Positions 1-5,945 of a stretch of DNA of 5,945 bases are shown in pieces. The notes beneath the pieces were generated by a model. It was not told where the DNA came from. It did no database searches and saw only the letters and a list, made by a program, of their open reading frames with translations. Origin of the DNA: Eubacteriales bacterium (GTDB lineage: Bacteria; Bacillota; Clostridia; Christensenellales; UMGS416); NCBI GenBank assembly GCA_028709505.1, contig JAQVWW010000099.1, forward strand, positions 1 to 5,945. The letters are read 5' to 3'. Both the position numbers and the translations under genes were made by a program. Positions within the stretch are counted from its first letter, which is position 1, and each line of letters opens with the position of its first letter.

Positions 1-520
1 GGCCCAGCGACTCCAGCAGCTCGTCCACGCTATAGACAAAAGCTGTATCGGCCATCACGTGGCTGACCCACGCCTCCAGCACCCGGCAAGGCTCGCCCAG
101 CGGCGCTTTGGACCGCACGGCGCCGTCCACCATGTAGTAGATAGGCGTCCTGTGCAGCGAAACAAACCCTTTGGGCAGATAGAACGTCTCCTGATCGTCG
201 ACCAGCGCCGCGATATCGTCGGCGCGGATCTTGCCCGCAACCTCTACCTGCGTGCGGCAAAAGGTGGTGCGTAAAAATTCACCGGGAACCGACACGTATA
301 AATCCTTTATCCGCGTGTTCCCGTTGGAAAGGGCTTCTTTGCGGGCCAGCATAACGGCCTCTTTTAAGCCCTGCCAATCCAGCCATTCACATTCGCGAAA
401 GCCGGCGTACAGCGCCGTGCCGGTGCCGGTCACAAAACAGGCGCCCGAAATATCCACCCGGCCGGCTACAATGGCAATTTTCGACGTACCGAAATCAATG
501 GCGGCCACCGCCCGTGCCAT
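1..520 (-). CDS. ftsA: Cell division protein FtsA, N-terminal part (runs off window edge)
   Basis: FtsA is an actin-like ATPase that binds the FtsZ tail and tethers the Z-ring to the inner face of the membrane. Only the first 173 residues are visible; the family usually has about 400 or more. The first ATP-binding loop of the actin/Hsp70 fold is present as IDFGTSK (residues 8-14). VSVPGEF (76-82) opens the region that matches the FtsA-specific SHS2 (1C) subdomain, which runs to about residue 160. The ATG at 520 is chosen because GGGAGG lies 7 nt upstream. It follows ftsQ after a 221-nt gap, the usual place of ftsA, and ftsZ would be expected beyond the edge. The C-terminal membrane-binding helix cannot be seen. 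A related actin-like protein (PilM or EutJ type) is possible from the fold alone, but context and the SHS2-like segment favour FtsA. Confidence 0.9.
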   Translation of the reverse strand, partial: MARAVAAIDFGTSKIAIVAGRVDISGACFVTGTGTALYAGFRECEWLDWQGLKEAVMLARKEALSNGNTRIKDLYVSVPGEFLRTTFCRTQVEVAGKIRADDIAALVDDQETFYLPKGFVSLHRTPIYYMVDGAVRSKAPLGEPCRVLEAWVSHVMADTAFVYSVDELLESLG

Positions 521-527
521 CAGATAA

Positions 528-533
528 CCTCCC
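528..533 (-). promoter_or_regulatory. Ribosome binding site of ftsA
   Basis: The coding strand reads GGGAGG, followed by 7 nt and then the ATG at 520. This is a near-ideal Shine-Dalgarno site and fixes the ftsA start. Confidence 0.85.
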
Positions 534-588
534 ACCGTAAGTATCCTGTCCATTTGTCAAAGAGCAAACGTGCCATCGGCCGGCGCAG

Positions 589-601
589 GCCAGCCTCTGG
601 C
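589..601 (-). other. Small hairpin in the ftsA leader
   Basis: GCCAG (589-593) and CTGGC (597-601) are perfect complements around a 3-nt loop. The hairpin sits in a short GC-rich island between the AT-rich possible promoter and the ftsA ribosome binding site, so it would be in the 5' leader of an ftsA transcript starting near 610. There is no T-run after it, so it is not a standard terminator. The stem is short and could be chance in GC-rich DNA. Confidence 0.3.
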
Positions 602-630
602 AGGACATCTGTATATCATATATAAGTTAC

Positions 631-713
631 CAAATTCTCGCGGATAAGTAAACCTTTTTCACCGGGCATGTGGGACAAATTAACAAATTCTTTGCAGAAA
701 AGACGCAAATTTG
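631..713. repeat. Cluster of four CAAATT repeats upstream of ftsA
   Basis: CAAATT occurs on the plus strand at 631, 676, 684 and 706. Two copies form a tandem ACAAATT pair with an 8-nt period (675-681 and 683-689). Two copies share the longer CAAATTCT (631 and 684). The copy at 706 is part of the palindrome CAAATTTG (706-713). The copies flank the AT-rich part of the ftsA upstream region. They may be binding sites or simply a product of base composition. Confidence 0.35.
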
Positions 714-741
714 GCGCTTGCCCACATATTACCAGCGCAGA

Positions 742-1668
742 TTACGTATCGTCGGGCTGCGTGGGGGGATCTTCGCCGCCCGCGGGCGTATCGCCGGCGC
801 CGGCCGGCGCGGCGGCCGACGGCGAGAATACGGCGCCGTTCGCGCCGCTGATATACAGCGTGCCCGATGTCTTTCCCTGGCGCTGCAGTTCGGGTATCGT
901 ATGCGCCAGCCACCGGCATTTTTCATCCAGCTGCTGGCTGTTCCCGTATTCCACCAGAATGCCGTCGCGAGTCAAAAGCGTAATGCGCCCGTCGTTTTGT
1001 AAGTTGATCTCGGCCACGTATCCGGCGGCTTCGGCCTGGTGCAGCGCTACGGTCAGCTGGCTGAACAGCCGCATTTTGCCTTCCTCTTCGCTCTGCAGCG
1101 GCTGGCCCACCTCGTAGCCGGTGGCCGTCACACCGGTCAGCAGCGGGTACTGCCCCACCGGCAGATCGCCGCGTACGTCCAGCACGCAGCAGGTCTCGTC
1201 CAGCACGATATAGCTGCCCAAATAGGCCAATGCCGCGTAGGGCTGGCGCTGGTGGACACTCAGCACGATGCGGTTGGGAAACGCCCGGCGAAAAGCCGTA
1301 AGCTCCAGCAGCGGGTCGGCCTCGATGCCGGCGCGCACTTCCGCTTCGTTCACTTTTAAAATATGATCGCCCAGCGTAATGCCGGATTTTTGGATAATGG
1401 CATCGTCGGCCAGCGTATGGTCACCTTCGATGTCGATGGCCGCCACGCAGAAGACGTCCAGACTGACCAGCACGCCGGCAGCTATCAGCAGGATGACGGC
1501 AAACAACACATATAAGCCGCGGTTGGAGCTGCCTTTCGGCGCGCTGTGCCGCGGCGCATGCCGCTTCTGCGGCTGTGCGGGTCGTGCCTTAGCGGCGCTC
1601 TTTTTGCGCCGCTTTTTGTAATCCTGCATGTCCACGACTTTGGCCGCGGTTTTTTGCGTCTGTGCCAT
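742..1668 (-). CDS. ftsQ: Cell division protein FtsQ/DivIB
   Basis: FtsQ (DivIB in Gram-positives) is a bitopic membrane protein that links early and late divisome proteins through its outer domain, with FtsL/DivIC and FtsB/FtsL-type partners. The 308-residue product has a cytoplasmic tail very rich in Lys and Arg (about 18-50), one membrane segment (about 52-70), a POTRA domain (about 73-140, opening with IDIEGDHTL and including the AFPNRIVLSV strand) and an FtsQ-type beta domain (about 141-275, with IVLDETCCVLDV). It ends in a disordered tail rich in Ala, Pro, Gly and Asp (282-308). Adjacent cysteines at 160-161 lie in the exported part. The ATG at 1668 has AGGAG upstream at a long 12-nt spacing; no better start is seen. 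It follows murA by 48 nt. The family is variable in sequence, so the call rests on architecture and position. Confidence 0.92.
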   Translation of the reverse strand: MAQTQKTAAKVVDMQDYKKRRKKSAAKARPAQPQKRHAPRHSAPKGSSNRGLYVLFAVILLIAAGVLVSLDVFCVAAIDIEGDHTLADDAIIQKSGITLGDHILKVNEAEVRAGIEADPLLELTAFRRAFPNRIVLSVHQRQPYAALAYLGSYIVLDETCCVLDVRGDLPVGQYPLLTGVTATGYEVGQPLQSEEEGKMRLFSQLTVALHQAEAAGYVAEINLQNDGRITLLTRDGILVEYGNSQQLDEKCRWLAHTIPELQRQGKTSGTLYISGANGAVFSPSAAAPAGAGDTPAGGEDPPTQPDDT

Positions 1669-1680
1669 AGATGCTGTTTT

Positions 1681-1685
1681 CTCCT
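1681..1685 (-). promoter_or_regulatory. Ribosome binding site of ftsQ, long spacing
   Basis: AGGAG on the coding strand lies 12 nt from the ATG at 1668. The usual spacing is 5-9 nt, so initiation may be weaker than for the neighbouring genes. No alternative in-frame start lies nearer to it. Confidence 0.55.
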
Positions 1686-1693
1686 GTGTCAGC

Positions 1694-1712
1694 GCGCGGC
1701 TGTCGGCCGCGC
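1694..1712 (-). other. GC-rich hairpin in the murA-ftsQ gap
   Basis: GCGCGGC and GCCGCGC form a perfect 7-bp, all-GC stem around a 5-nt loop. It starts 4 nt after the murA stop and ends 8 nt before the ftsQ Shine-Dalgarno. The downstream sequence has no T-run, so it is not a typical intrinsic terminator. It could protect the upstream mRNA end, mark a processing point or affect ftsQ translation; these roles are inference. Confidence 0.5.
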
Positions 1713-1716
1713 ATCG

Positions 1717-2970
1717 CTATCGTTTTATGATGTTGGCGCCCAGCTCTTGCAGGCTGCGCTCCAGGTGCTCGTACCCGCGGTCGATATACCGCGCGCCGTG
1801 CACGGCGGTGGTGCCTCGAGCGGCAAGGCCCGCCATGACCAGCGCGGCGCCGCCGCGCAAATCGGCGGCCTGCACTTCGCTGCCGGTCAAATACTCAACC
1901 CCGGTGATGATGGCCAGCCTATCGCGGATGGTGACGTTGGCGCCCATGCGCACCAGCTCGGCGGCGTGTCGATAACGGCTTTCAAACACGTTTTCCGATA
2001 TGACGGTGGTGCCGCGGGTAATGCAGCTAAGCGCAAACATCTGCGCCTGCATATCGGTGGGAAACCCGGGATAGGGCAGCGTCTCCAGCCGCTGCAGCGC
2101 CCGCAGCCGCCCATCGGCCAGTATCCGCACGCTGTCGGCGTCGGTCTTGAGCGTACAACCCGTCTCCAACAACTTTGCGGTCACGGCGGCGATATGCCGC
2201 GGGCAGATATCCTTTACCGTCACATCGCCGCCGGTCATGGCCGCCGCCACCAAAAAGGTGCCGGCCACGATGCGATCGGCAATGGGTCGGTAGTGCACGC
2301 CGTGCATCCTGGTTACGCCGCGGATAACGATGGTATCGGTACCGGCGCCGTGCACATCGGCGCCCATGGCGTTGAGGAAATTCTGCAAGTCCTCAATCTC
2401 CGGCTCTTTGGCAGCGTTGTGCAGCGTGGTTTCGCCTATGGCCTTTACCGCCGCCATCATGATGTTTTCGGTGGCGCCTACGCTGGGATAGTCCAGATGG
2501 ATGGACGCGCCCTGCAAGATGGCCGGATGGCAGCGAATCTTGCCGTAAGACTCCTCAATATCAGCGTGCAGCGCCCGTAGCCCCGATAGATGCAGATCAA
2601 TGGGCCGCAATCCGATCTCGCAGCCGCCGGGATAGGCGCACACCGCCTGCCCGAACCGGCCCAGAATGGGACCCAGCAAAAAAATGGACGAGCGTATCTC
2701 GCCCGAGAGCTGCTCGGGCATCTCGTACGAGTTTGCGCTGCGCGTGTCGATAAGTAGCGTGTCGCCCTGACGGCGCGCGCCGCAGCCCAGCTGGCGTAGG
2801 ATGCTGAGCATATTCTCCACATCGGCCAGCTGCGGGCAATTCTCCAGTACCACCTCGTCTTCCGCCAGCAGCGATGCCGCCAGCAGCGGCAACACCGCGT
2901 TCTTGGCTCCCTTTATCACAACAGTTCCTTGCAGACGTTTACCACCACATACCACATAATCGCCAACCAT
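1717..2970 (-). CDS. murA: UDP-N-acetylglucosamine 1-carboxyvinyltransferase MurA
   Basis: MurA transfers enolpyruvate from PEP to the 3'-OH of UDP-GlcNAc in the cytoplasm, the first committed step of peptidoglycan synthesis and the target of fosfomycin. The 417-residue product matches the usual length of about 420. KN (23-24) corresponds to E. coli Lys22-Asn23. The loop PGGCEIGLRPIDLH (114-127) carries catalytic Cys117 (E. coli Cys115). PGFPTDMQAQ carries Asp306 (E. coli Asp305). YIDRGYEHL near the C-terminus carries Arg398 (E. coli Arg397). Because the cysteine is kept and not replaced by Asp, fosfomycin sensitivity at the target is expected. The ATG at 2970 is preferred over an in-frame GTG at 2991, because the ribosome binding site lies between them. 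MurA rather than MurB sits at this point of the cluster, 69 nt after ftsW. Confidence 0.97.
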   Translation of the reverse strand: MVGDYVVCGGKRLQGTVVIKGAKNAVLPLLAASLLAEDEVVLENCPQLADVENMLSILRQLGCGARRQGDTLLIDTRSANSYEMPEQLSGEIRSSIFLLGPILGRFGQAVCAYPGGCEIGLRPIDLHLSGLRALHADIEESYGKIRCHPAILQGASIHLDYPSVGATENIMMAAVKAIGETTLHNAAKEPEIEDLQNFLNAMGADVHGAGTDTIVIRGVTRMHGVHYRPIADRIVAGTFLVAAAMTGGDVTVKDICPRHIAAVTAKLLETGCTLKTDADSVRILADGRLRALQRLETLPYPGFPTDMQAQMFALSCITRGTTVISENVFESRYRHAAELVRMGANVTIRDRLAIITGVEYLTGSEVQAADLRGGAALVMAGLAARGTTAVHGARYIDRGYEHLERSLQELGANIIKR

Positions 2971-2976
2971 GACGAA

Positions 2977-2983
2977 CCTCCCC
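2977..2983 (-). promoter_or_regulatory. Ribosome binding site that decides the murA start
   Basis: GGGGAGG lies 6 nt before the ATG at 2970. An upstream in-frame GTG at 2991 would put this purine tract inside the coding region and would add seven residues that MurA proteins do not need. The GTG start is therefore unlikely. Confidence 0.85.
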
Positions 2984-3039
2984 AACCCCACAAGATGACA
3001 ATATCATCATATGCGGCAGGGCGTGAAGCGGTGAGAATA

Positions 3040-4152
3040 TCAGCTTTGCTGGGAATAGCGGGAAATATTGAGCAAAATGCCGGTCAACGCCATAAATACG
3101 ATGAGGGACGAGTTGCCTGCGCTGATAAACGGCAGCGGCACGCCGGTGGGCGGCATCGAAGAGGTAACCACCGCCACGTTGATAAGCAGCTGCACGCCCA
3201 CCAGACCCACAATACCGATGCCCATCAGCATCGTAAAGCGGTCGGGCGCCTTGATGACGGTAACGATGCCCCGCCAGATGAAAATCCAAAACACCAGCAT
3301 CAGCACGCACAAGCCTAAAAAGCCGAACTCTTCGCCGATGATGGACAGGATGAAGTCCGACTCGCTATAGGGCAGATACAGATACTTCTGCCGGCTGTTG
3401 CCCAGGCCCACGCCGAACAGCCCGCCGGAGCCCAGCGCGTACAGCGACTGCACCAGCTGGTACCCGCTCTTTTGCGGATCGGAGAACGGGTCGCTGAAGA
3501 TGAGCATGCGGCGCATCCGGTACGGCTCCAGCACCGTCAACAGCACCACGGCAATGCCGCCCAGACCCGTAAGCGCGCCAAACGCCCGCCAGTTGATGCC
3601 GGCGGCGACGATCATCACCATAAACAGCAGCAGCGTGCTGGCCGCCATCGACAGGTTGCTGCCCAAAATAATCAAAAGGAAAATGATGCCCATGACAGCC
3701 AGCGGCGGCAAAATGGCGCGGAAAAAGCGCTGCGGGGTGCGGCTGCGCAGGTCATCCTGGTGGCGGGCAAGCCATATGGCGGTAAAATACATCACCGCCA
3801 CGCGGCCAATTTCCGACGGCTGCACGCTCTGCCCGGCAATCTCCACCCAGCGCTGCGCACCGTTTACCGGGGGCAACATCAACGCCCAGATGAGTAGGCC
3901 GATGCTGATAAGCGTCAGCAGGAAAGCCAAAAACAGGTTGTCAAACACGCGCACCGGCAGGAAAGCGCATACCATCATCACGGCAATGCCCAACGCAGCG
4001 CCCAGCACCTGTTTGATTAAAAAATAGGTGCCGTCGCCGCCCTTGCTCTGGGATGTGTAGTAGCTGGCCGAAAACACCATCACCAGCCCAAATATCACCA
4101 GCCCAACGCAACAGACCAGCATGACGTAGTCCATCGTTTTCCTTGTCGGCAT
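3040..4152 (-). CDS. ftsW: SEDS-family septal peptidoglycan polymerase FtsW/SpoVE
   Basis: FtsW and its sporulation paralogue SpoVE are multi-pass membrane glycosyltransferases that polymerise lipid II together with a class B penicillin-binding protein. The 370-residue product is of normal length and shows about ten hydrophobic segments. Family motifs are NGAQRW (97-102), QPSE (111-114), GLGNSRQKYLYLP (249-261) and SESDFILSIIGEE (263-275). Asp266 in SDF aligns with the proposed catalytic Asp of SEDS enzymes. Two conserved places depart from consensus: the usual QPDLGT or EPNLST reads GSNLSMA (164-170), and the signature PFISYGGSS reads PFISAGNSS (341-349). The ATG at 4152 begins 1 nt after the murD stop with AAAGGA just upstream. 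A second ATG at 4134 also has AAGGA at good spacing, but the longer start (MPTRKT) resembles B. subtilis SpoVE (MTTKKT). Sequence alone cannot separate a vegetative from a sporulation role. Confidence 0.95.
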   Translation of the reverse strand: MPTRKTMDYVMLVCCVGLVIFGLVMVFSASYYTSQSKGGDGTYFLIKQVLGAALGIAVMMVCAFLPVRVFDNLFLAFLLTLISIGLLIWALMLPPVNGAQRWVEIAGQSVQPSEIGRVAVMYFTAIWLARHQDDLRSRTPQRFFRAILPPLAVMGIIFLLIILGSNLSMAASTLLLFMVMIVAAGINWRAFGALTGLGGIAVVLLTVLEPYRMRRMLIFSDPFSDPQKSGYQLVQSLYALGSGGLFGVGLGNSRQKYLYLPYSESDFILSIIGEEFGFLGLCVLMLVFWIFIWRGIVTVIKAPDRFTMLMGIGIVGLVGVQLLINVAVVTSSMPPTGVPLPFISAGNSSLIVFMALTGILLNISRYSQQS

Positions 4153-4153
4153 G

Positions 4154-5524
4154 TTATCCTTTCACCTTGGCCAGATCCGCCACGATTTGTTTAAATATCC
4201 TGCCGCGCTCCTCATAGTCGGTAAACATATCAAAGGACGCACATGCGGGAGACAATAATACATTATATCCGGTGTGTGCCATGTCATATGCCAGCCTGAC
4301 GGCATTTTCCAAAGAATCTGCCTGGGCGATGTCGGTGAACCCTGCCGCCTGGGCGGCGGCCTGTATCGCGCCGGCCGTCTGGCCCAGCACCACCAGGCCC
4401 ACGATTTTACTGCCGGGCAGAGCCTGAGCAAGGCTGTCAAAACCGGTCTTCTTATCATAGCCGCCGGCGATGAGAACGGTGGGCAGCGTCATGGCCTGAA
4501 TGGCCTTTATCGACGCGTCGGGGTTGGTGCCTTTGGAATCGTTGATAAAGCGGACGCCGCGAATCTTTTCCACAAGCTCCAGCCGGTGTTCTACGCCCTC
4601 AAAGGCGGCCAGCGAATGGCGCACCGCTTTGGCTGAAGCGCCGGCATACAGCGCGCAGGCCGCGGCGGCCAGCGCGTTTTCCAGGTTGTGGGCGCCGGGG
4701 ATACGCACCTCTTCGCTGCGGCACAGCGTCTGCTCCTGGCCGTCGGTGCGAAAGACGATGCGGCCGTCGCGCACGAAGCAACCTTCGTCCACCTCGGCCC
4801 TGCGGCTAAACCAGGCCAACTTGCAGGGCACCAGATGGGCCACCGCACGCAGCGCCTCGTCATCGTAGTTGAGCACCGCCACGTCCCCGGCACGCTGCTG
4901 GGCAAAAATGCGGCATTTGGTGTCTATATAGTTTTCCATCGTATGGTGCCTGTCCAGATGATCCGGCGTGATGTTAAGCAAGGCCGACACCCGCGGCCGG
5001 AACGCCTGCACCGTCTCCAGCTGAAAGGAGCTTACTTCGGCCACATACAGGTCCTCTTCGTCGGGCAGGCACACGTGATCGCACAGCGGATCTCCAATAT
5101 TGCCCACGATGCCCACGCGGTTGCCCGACATGCGCATCATCATGCCGGCCAGCGATGTGCACGTGGTCTTGCCGTTGGTGCCGGTGATGGCAAGGATGGG
5201 CTTGTCGGTTAGACCGGCGCCCAGCTCCAGCTCACCCACGACTTCCTTGCCCTGGCGGACAGCTTCCCGGACAAAGCCCGCCTCGGCGGAAATGCCCGGG
5301 CTTAGCACCAGTATATCGCACTCGCCCAGCAATTCCATCGCCGGGCGGCCCGGCTCCAGCCAGATGCCCGGCACGGCGGATAGCTCCCGGGCCGCCGGTA
5401 ACTGTGTCATATCCTTTGTATCATTGGCGATAACCCGGGCGCCCAGCCGGGACAGCAACTTTGCCGCCGCCACGCCGCTGCGGGCCAGGCCCACCACCAA
5501 TGCGGTTTTACCTTGATAGTCCAT
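4154..5524 (-). CDS. murD: UDP-N-acetylmuramoylalanine--D-glutamate ligase MurD
   Basis: MurD is a cytoplasmic, ATP-dependent Mur ligase that adds D-Glu to UDP-MurNAc-L-Ala. All three domains are present in 456 residues, close to the usual 450. The N-terminal Rossmann domain opens with VVGLARSG (10-17) and binds UDP. The central ATPase has the P-loop GTNGKT (115-120), EVSSFQLE (163-170), NITPDHLDRH (184-193) and Lys203 in DTKCRIF, the likely carbamylated lysine. The C-terminal domain has FINDSKGTNPDA (326-337) and SPACASFDMFTDYEERG (425-441), the MurD-typical end. The ATG at 5524 has GGAGG 5 nt upstream. The gene starts 13 nt after mraY and ends 1 nt before ftsW, so the three are almost certainly co-transcribed and may be translationally coupled. 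All key residues look intact. Confidence 0.98.
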   Translation of the reverse strand: MDYQGKTALVVGLARSGVAAAKLLSRLGARVIANDTKDMTQLPAARELSAVPGIWLEPGRPAMELLGECDILVLSPGISAEAGFVREAVRQGKEVVGELELGAGLTDKPILAITGTNGKTTCTSLAGMMMRMSGNRVGIVGNIGDPLCDHVCLPDEEDLYVAEVSSFQLETVQAFRPRVSALLNITPDHLDRHHTMENYIDTKCRIFAQQRAGDVAVLNYDDEALRAVAHLVPCKLAWFSRRAEVDEGCFVRDGRIVFRTDGQEQTLCRSEEVRIPGAHNLENALAAAACALYAGASAKAVRHSLAAFEGVEHRLELVEKIRGVRFINDSKGTNPDASIKAIQAMTLPTVLIAGGYDKKTGFDSLAQALPGSKIVGLVVLGQTAGAIQAAAQAAGFTDIAQADSLENAVRLAYDMAHTGYNVLLSPACASFDMFTDYEERGRIFKQIVADLAKVKG

Positions 5525-5537
5525 TTTTCCCTCCTTG

Positions 5538-5945
5538 TCAGCGCACCGCCGCCAGCCCTACCAAGCATAGGATGACGGTAATGATCAGATACATGGCGGT
5601 AATCTTCGTTTCGGGATAGCCCAGCTTTTCGAAATGATGGTGTATGGGGGCCATCTTAAACACGCGTTTGCCGGTGCGCTTAAAGTACGCCACCTGTATG
5701 ATCACCGATACGCTGGAGATGATGTACATCAGCGCCATCACCGGCAGCCACAGCGGCATTTTTGCCACCATAGCCAGCCAGGTGACCGCCGCGCCCAGCG
5801 GCAGCGAGCCGGTGTCGCCCATAAACAGGCGCGCCGGATACGTATTGAACCGGATAAAGCCCAGGCAGGCGCCGGTCAGCGCCGCAGCCATGACCAGCGC
5901 GTTGTCTGCGCCGGGTACGCCCTGCATGCCGGCAAACACCAGCGC
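5538..5945 (-). CDS. mraY: Phospho-N-acetylmuramoyl-pentapeptide-transferase MraY, C-terminal part
   Basis: MraY is a multi-pass membrane enzyme that moves phospho-MurNAc-pentapeptide from UDP onto undecaprenyl phosphate to form lipid I. Only the last 135 residues, about 40 percent of a typical 320-residue protein, are in the window. Visible motifs are NTYPARLFMGDTGSL (34-48 of the visible part), whose Asp matches the third essential Asp of the family, and MAPIHHHFEKLGYPE (98-112), the cytoplasmic HHH loop near the active site. Hydrophobic segments surround both, and the protein ends in a last membrane helix with a short LAAVR tail. The start and the paired aspartates of the first half lie beyond the window edge. 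The TGA stop is 13 nt upstream of murD, with the murD ribosome binding site in between. The HHH loop separates it from the related WecA/TagO transferases. Confidence 0.98.
   Translation of the reverse strand, partial: ALVFAGMQGVPGADNALVMAAALTGACLGFIRFNTYPARLFMGDTGSLPLGAAVTWLAMVAKMPLWLPVMALMYIISSVSVIIQVAYFKRTGKRVFKMAPIHHHFEKLGYPETKITAMYLIITVILCLVGLAAVR

Larger units (their letters stand above)
521..741 (-). promoter_or_regulatory. AT-rich ftsQ-ftsA intergenic region, probable ftsA promoter region
   Basis: This 221-nt gap is the longest non-coding stretch in the window and holds no ORF that looks real. Its upstream two thirds (about 610-715) are far more AT-rich than the neighbouring genes. 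The coding strand contains TATGAT at 620-615, which differs from the TATAAT -10 consensus at one base, but no good -35 element lies 16-18 nt upstream of it. A weak alternative pair is TTTACT (652-647) and TAACTT (629-624), 17 nt apart. The exact promoter therefore cannot be assigned. That the region drives ftsA is inferred from gap length, base composition and the known internal ftsA promoters of other dcw clusters. No T-tailed terminator was found after ftsQ, so read-through from upstream is also likely. Confidence 0.4.

Noticed and set aside
555..560. Perfect TTGACA -35 box on the coding strand upstream of ftsA
   Set aside because: Seventeen nt downstream the sequence is CGGTGG, with no -10 element, and a start there would leave almost no leader before the ribosome binding site. 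Probably chance.
631..658. Possible SigH-type promoter (AAAGGTTTA ... GAATTT) upstream of ftsA
   Set aside because: B. subtilis ftsAZ has a SigH promoter and the half-sites look similar, but the distance between AGG and GAAT is about 3 nt too short and the -35 has a mismatch.
714..741. Possible terminator just after ftsQ (GCGCT/AGCGC arms)
   Set aside because: The stem is only 5 bp with a long loop, and the nearest T-run is about 12 nt away, so it lacks the form of an intrinsic terminator.
1546..2580. Long plus-strand open frame (344 codons) opposite murA and the start of ftsQ
   Set aside because: It is antisense to a clear MurA, has a composition rich in His, Gly, Ala and Arg typical of shadow frames in GC-rich DNA, and shows no recognisable domain.
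2994..3008. Inverted repeat GATGA/TCATC in the ftsW-murA gap
   Set aside because: Only 5 bp, AT-containing, with a 5-nt loop and no T-run; too weak to call a terminator or operator.
3398..4027. Plus-strand open frame (209 codons) opposite ftsW
   Set aside because: Antisense to a conserved membrane protein; the Ser/Arg/Pro-rich translation is what reversed hydrophobic codons give.

Overview
All six genes in this window lie on the minus strand. They are a contiguous piece of a division and cell wall (dcw) cluster. In transcription order, from high to low coordinates, they are mraY (3' part only), murD, a SEDS-family ftsW/spoVE, murA, ftsQ/divIB and ftsA (5' part only). No plus-strand gene, RNA gene, mobile element, CRISPR array or phage feature was found. 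The open frames on the plus strand are GC-rich shadows of these genes.

The gene order, strong GGAGG-type ribosome binding sites, a DivIB-like FtsQ with a long basic cytoplasmic tail, and murA inside the cluster point to a Gram-positive, GC-rich member of the Bacillota, probably class Clostridia. This is an inference from order and sequence style. No species can be named.

Layout: mraY (5945 to 5538), a 13-nt gap, murD (5524 to 4154), a 1-nt gap, ftsW (4152 to 3040), a 69-nt gap, murA (2970 to 1717), a 48-nt gap holding a GC hairpin, ftsQ (1668 to 742), a 221-nt AT-rich gap that probably holds a promoter, and ftsA (520 to the window edge). The tight mraY-murD-ftsW spacing suggests one transcript. 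The wide gap before ftsA suggests that ftsA, and perhaps an ftsZ beyond the edge, has its own transcriptional input.

Functionally, MurA makes the first committed precursor, UDP-GlcNAc-enolpyruvate. MurD adds D-glutamate to UDP-MurNAc-L-Ala. MraY moves the finished MurNAc-pentapeptide onto undecaprenyl phosphate to form lipid I. FtsW polymerises lipid II at the septum, FtsQ/DivIB scaffolds the divisome outside the membrane, and FtsA tethers FtsZ to the membrane inside. The lipid II-forming enzyme MurG, often encoded right after ftsW, is not in this stretch.

This is core housekeeping DNA and I see no new biological system. The points worth a second look are the missing murG, departures from consensus in two conserved FtsW motifs, the repeat-bearing region upstream of ftsA, and the hairpin just upstream of the ftsQ ribosome binding site.
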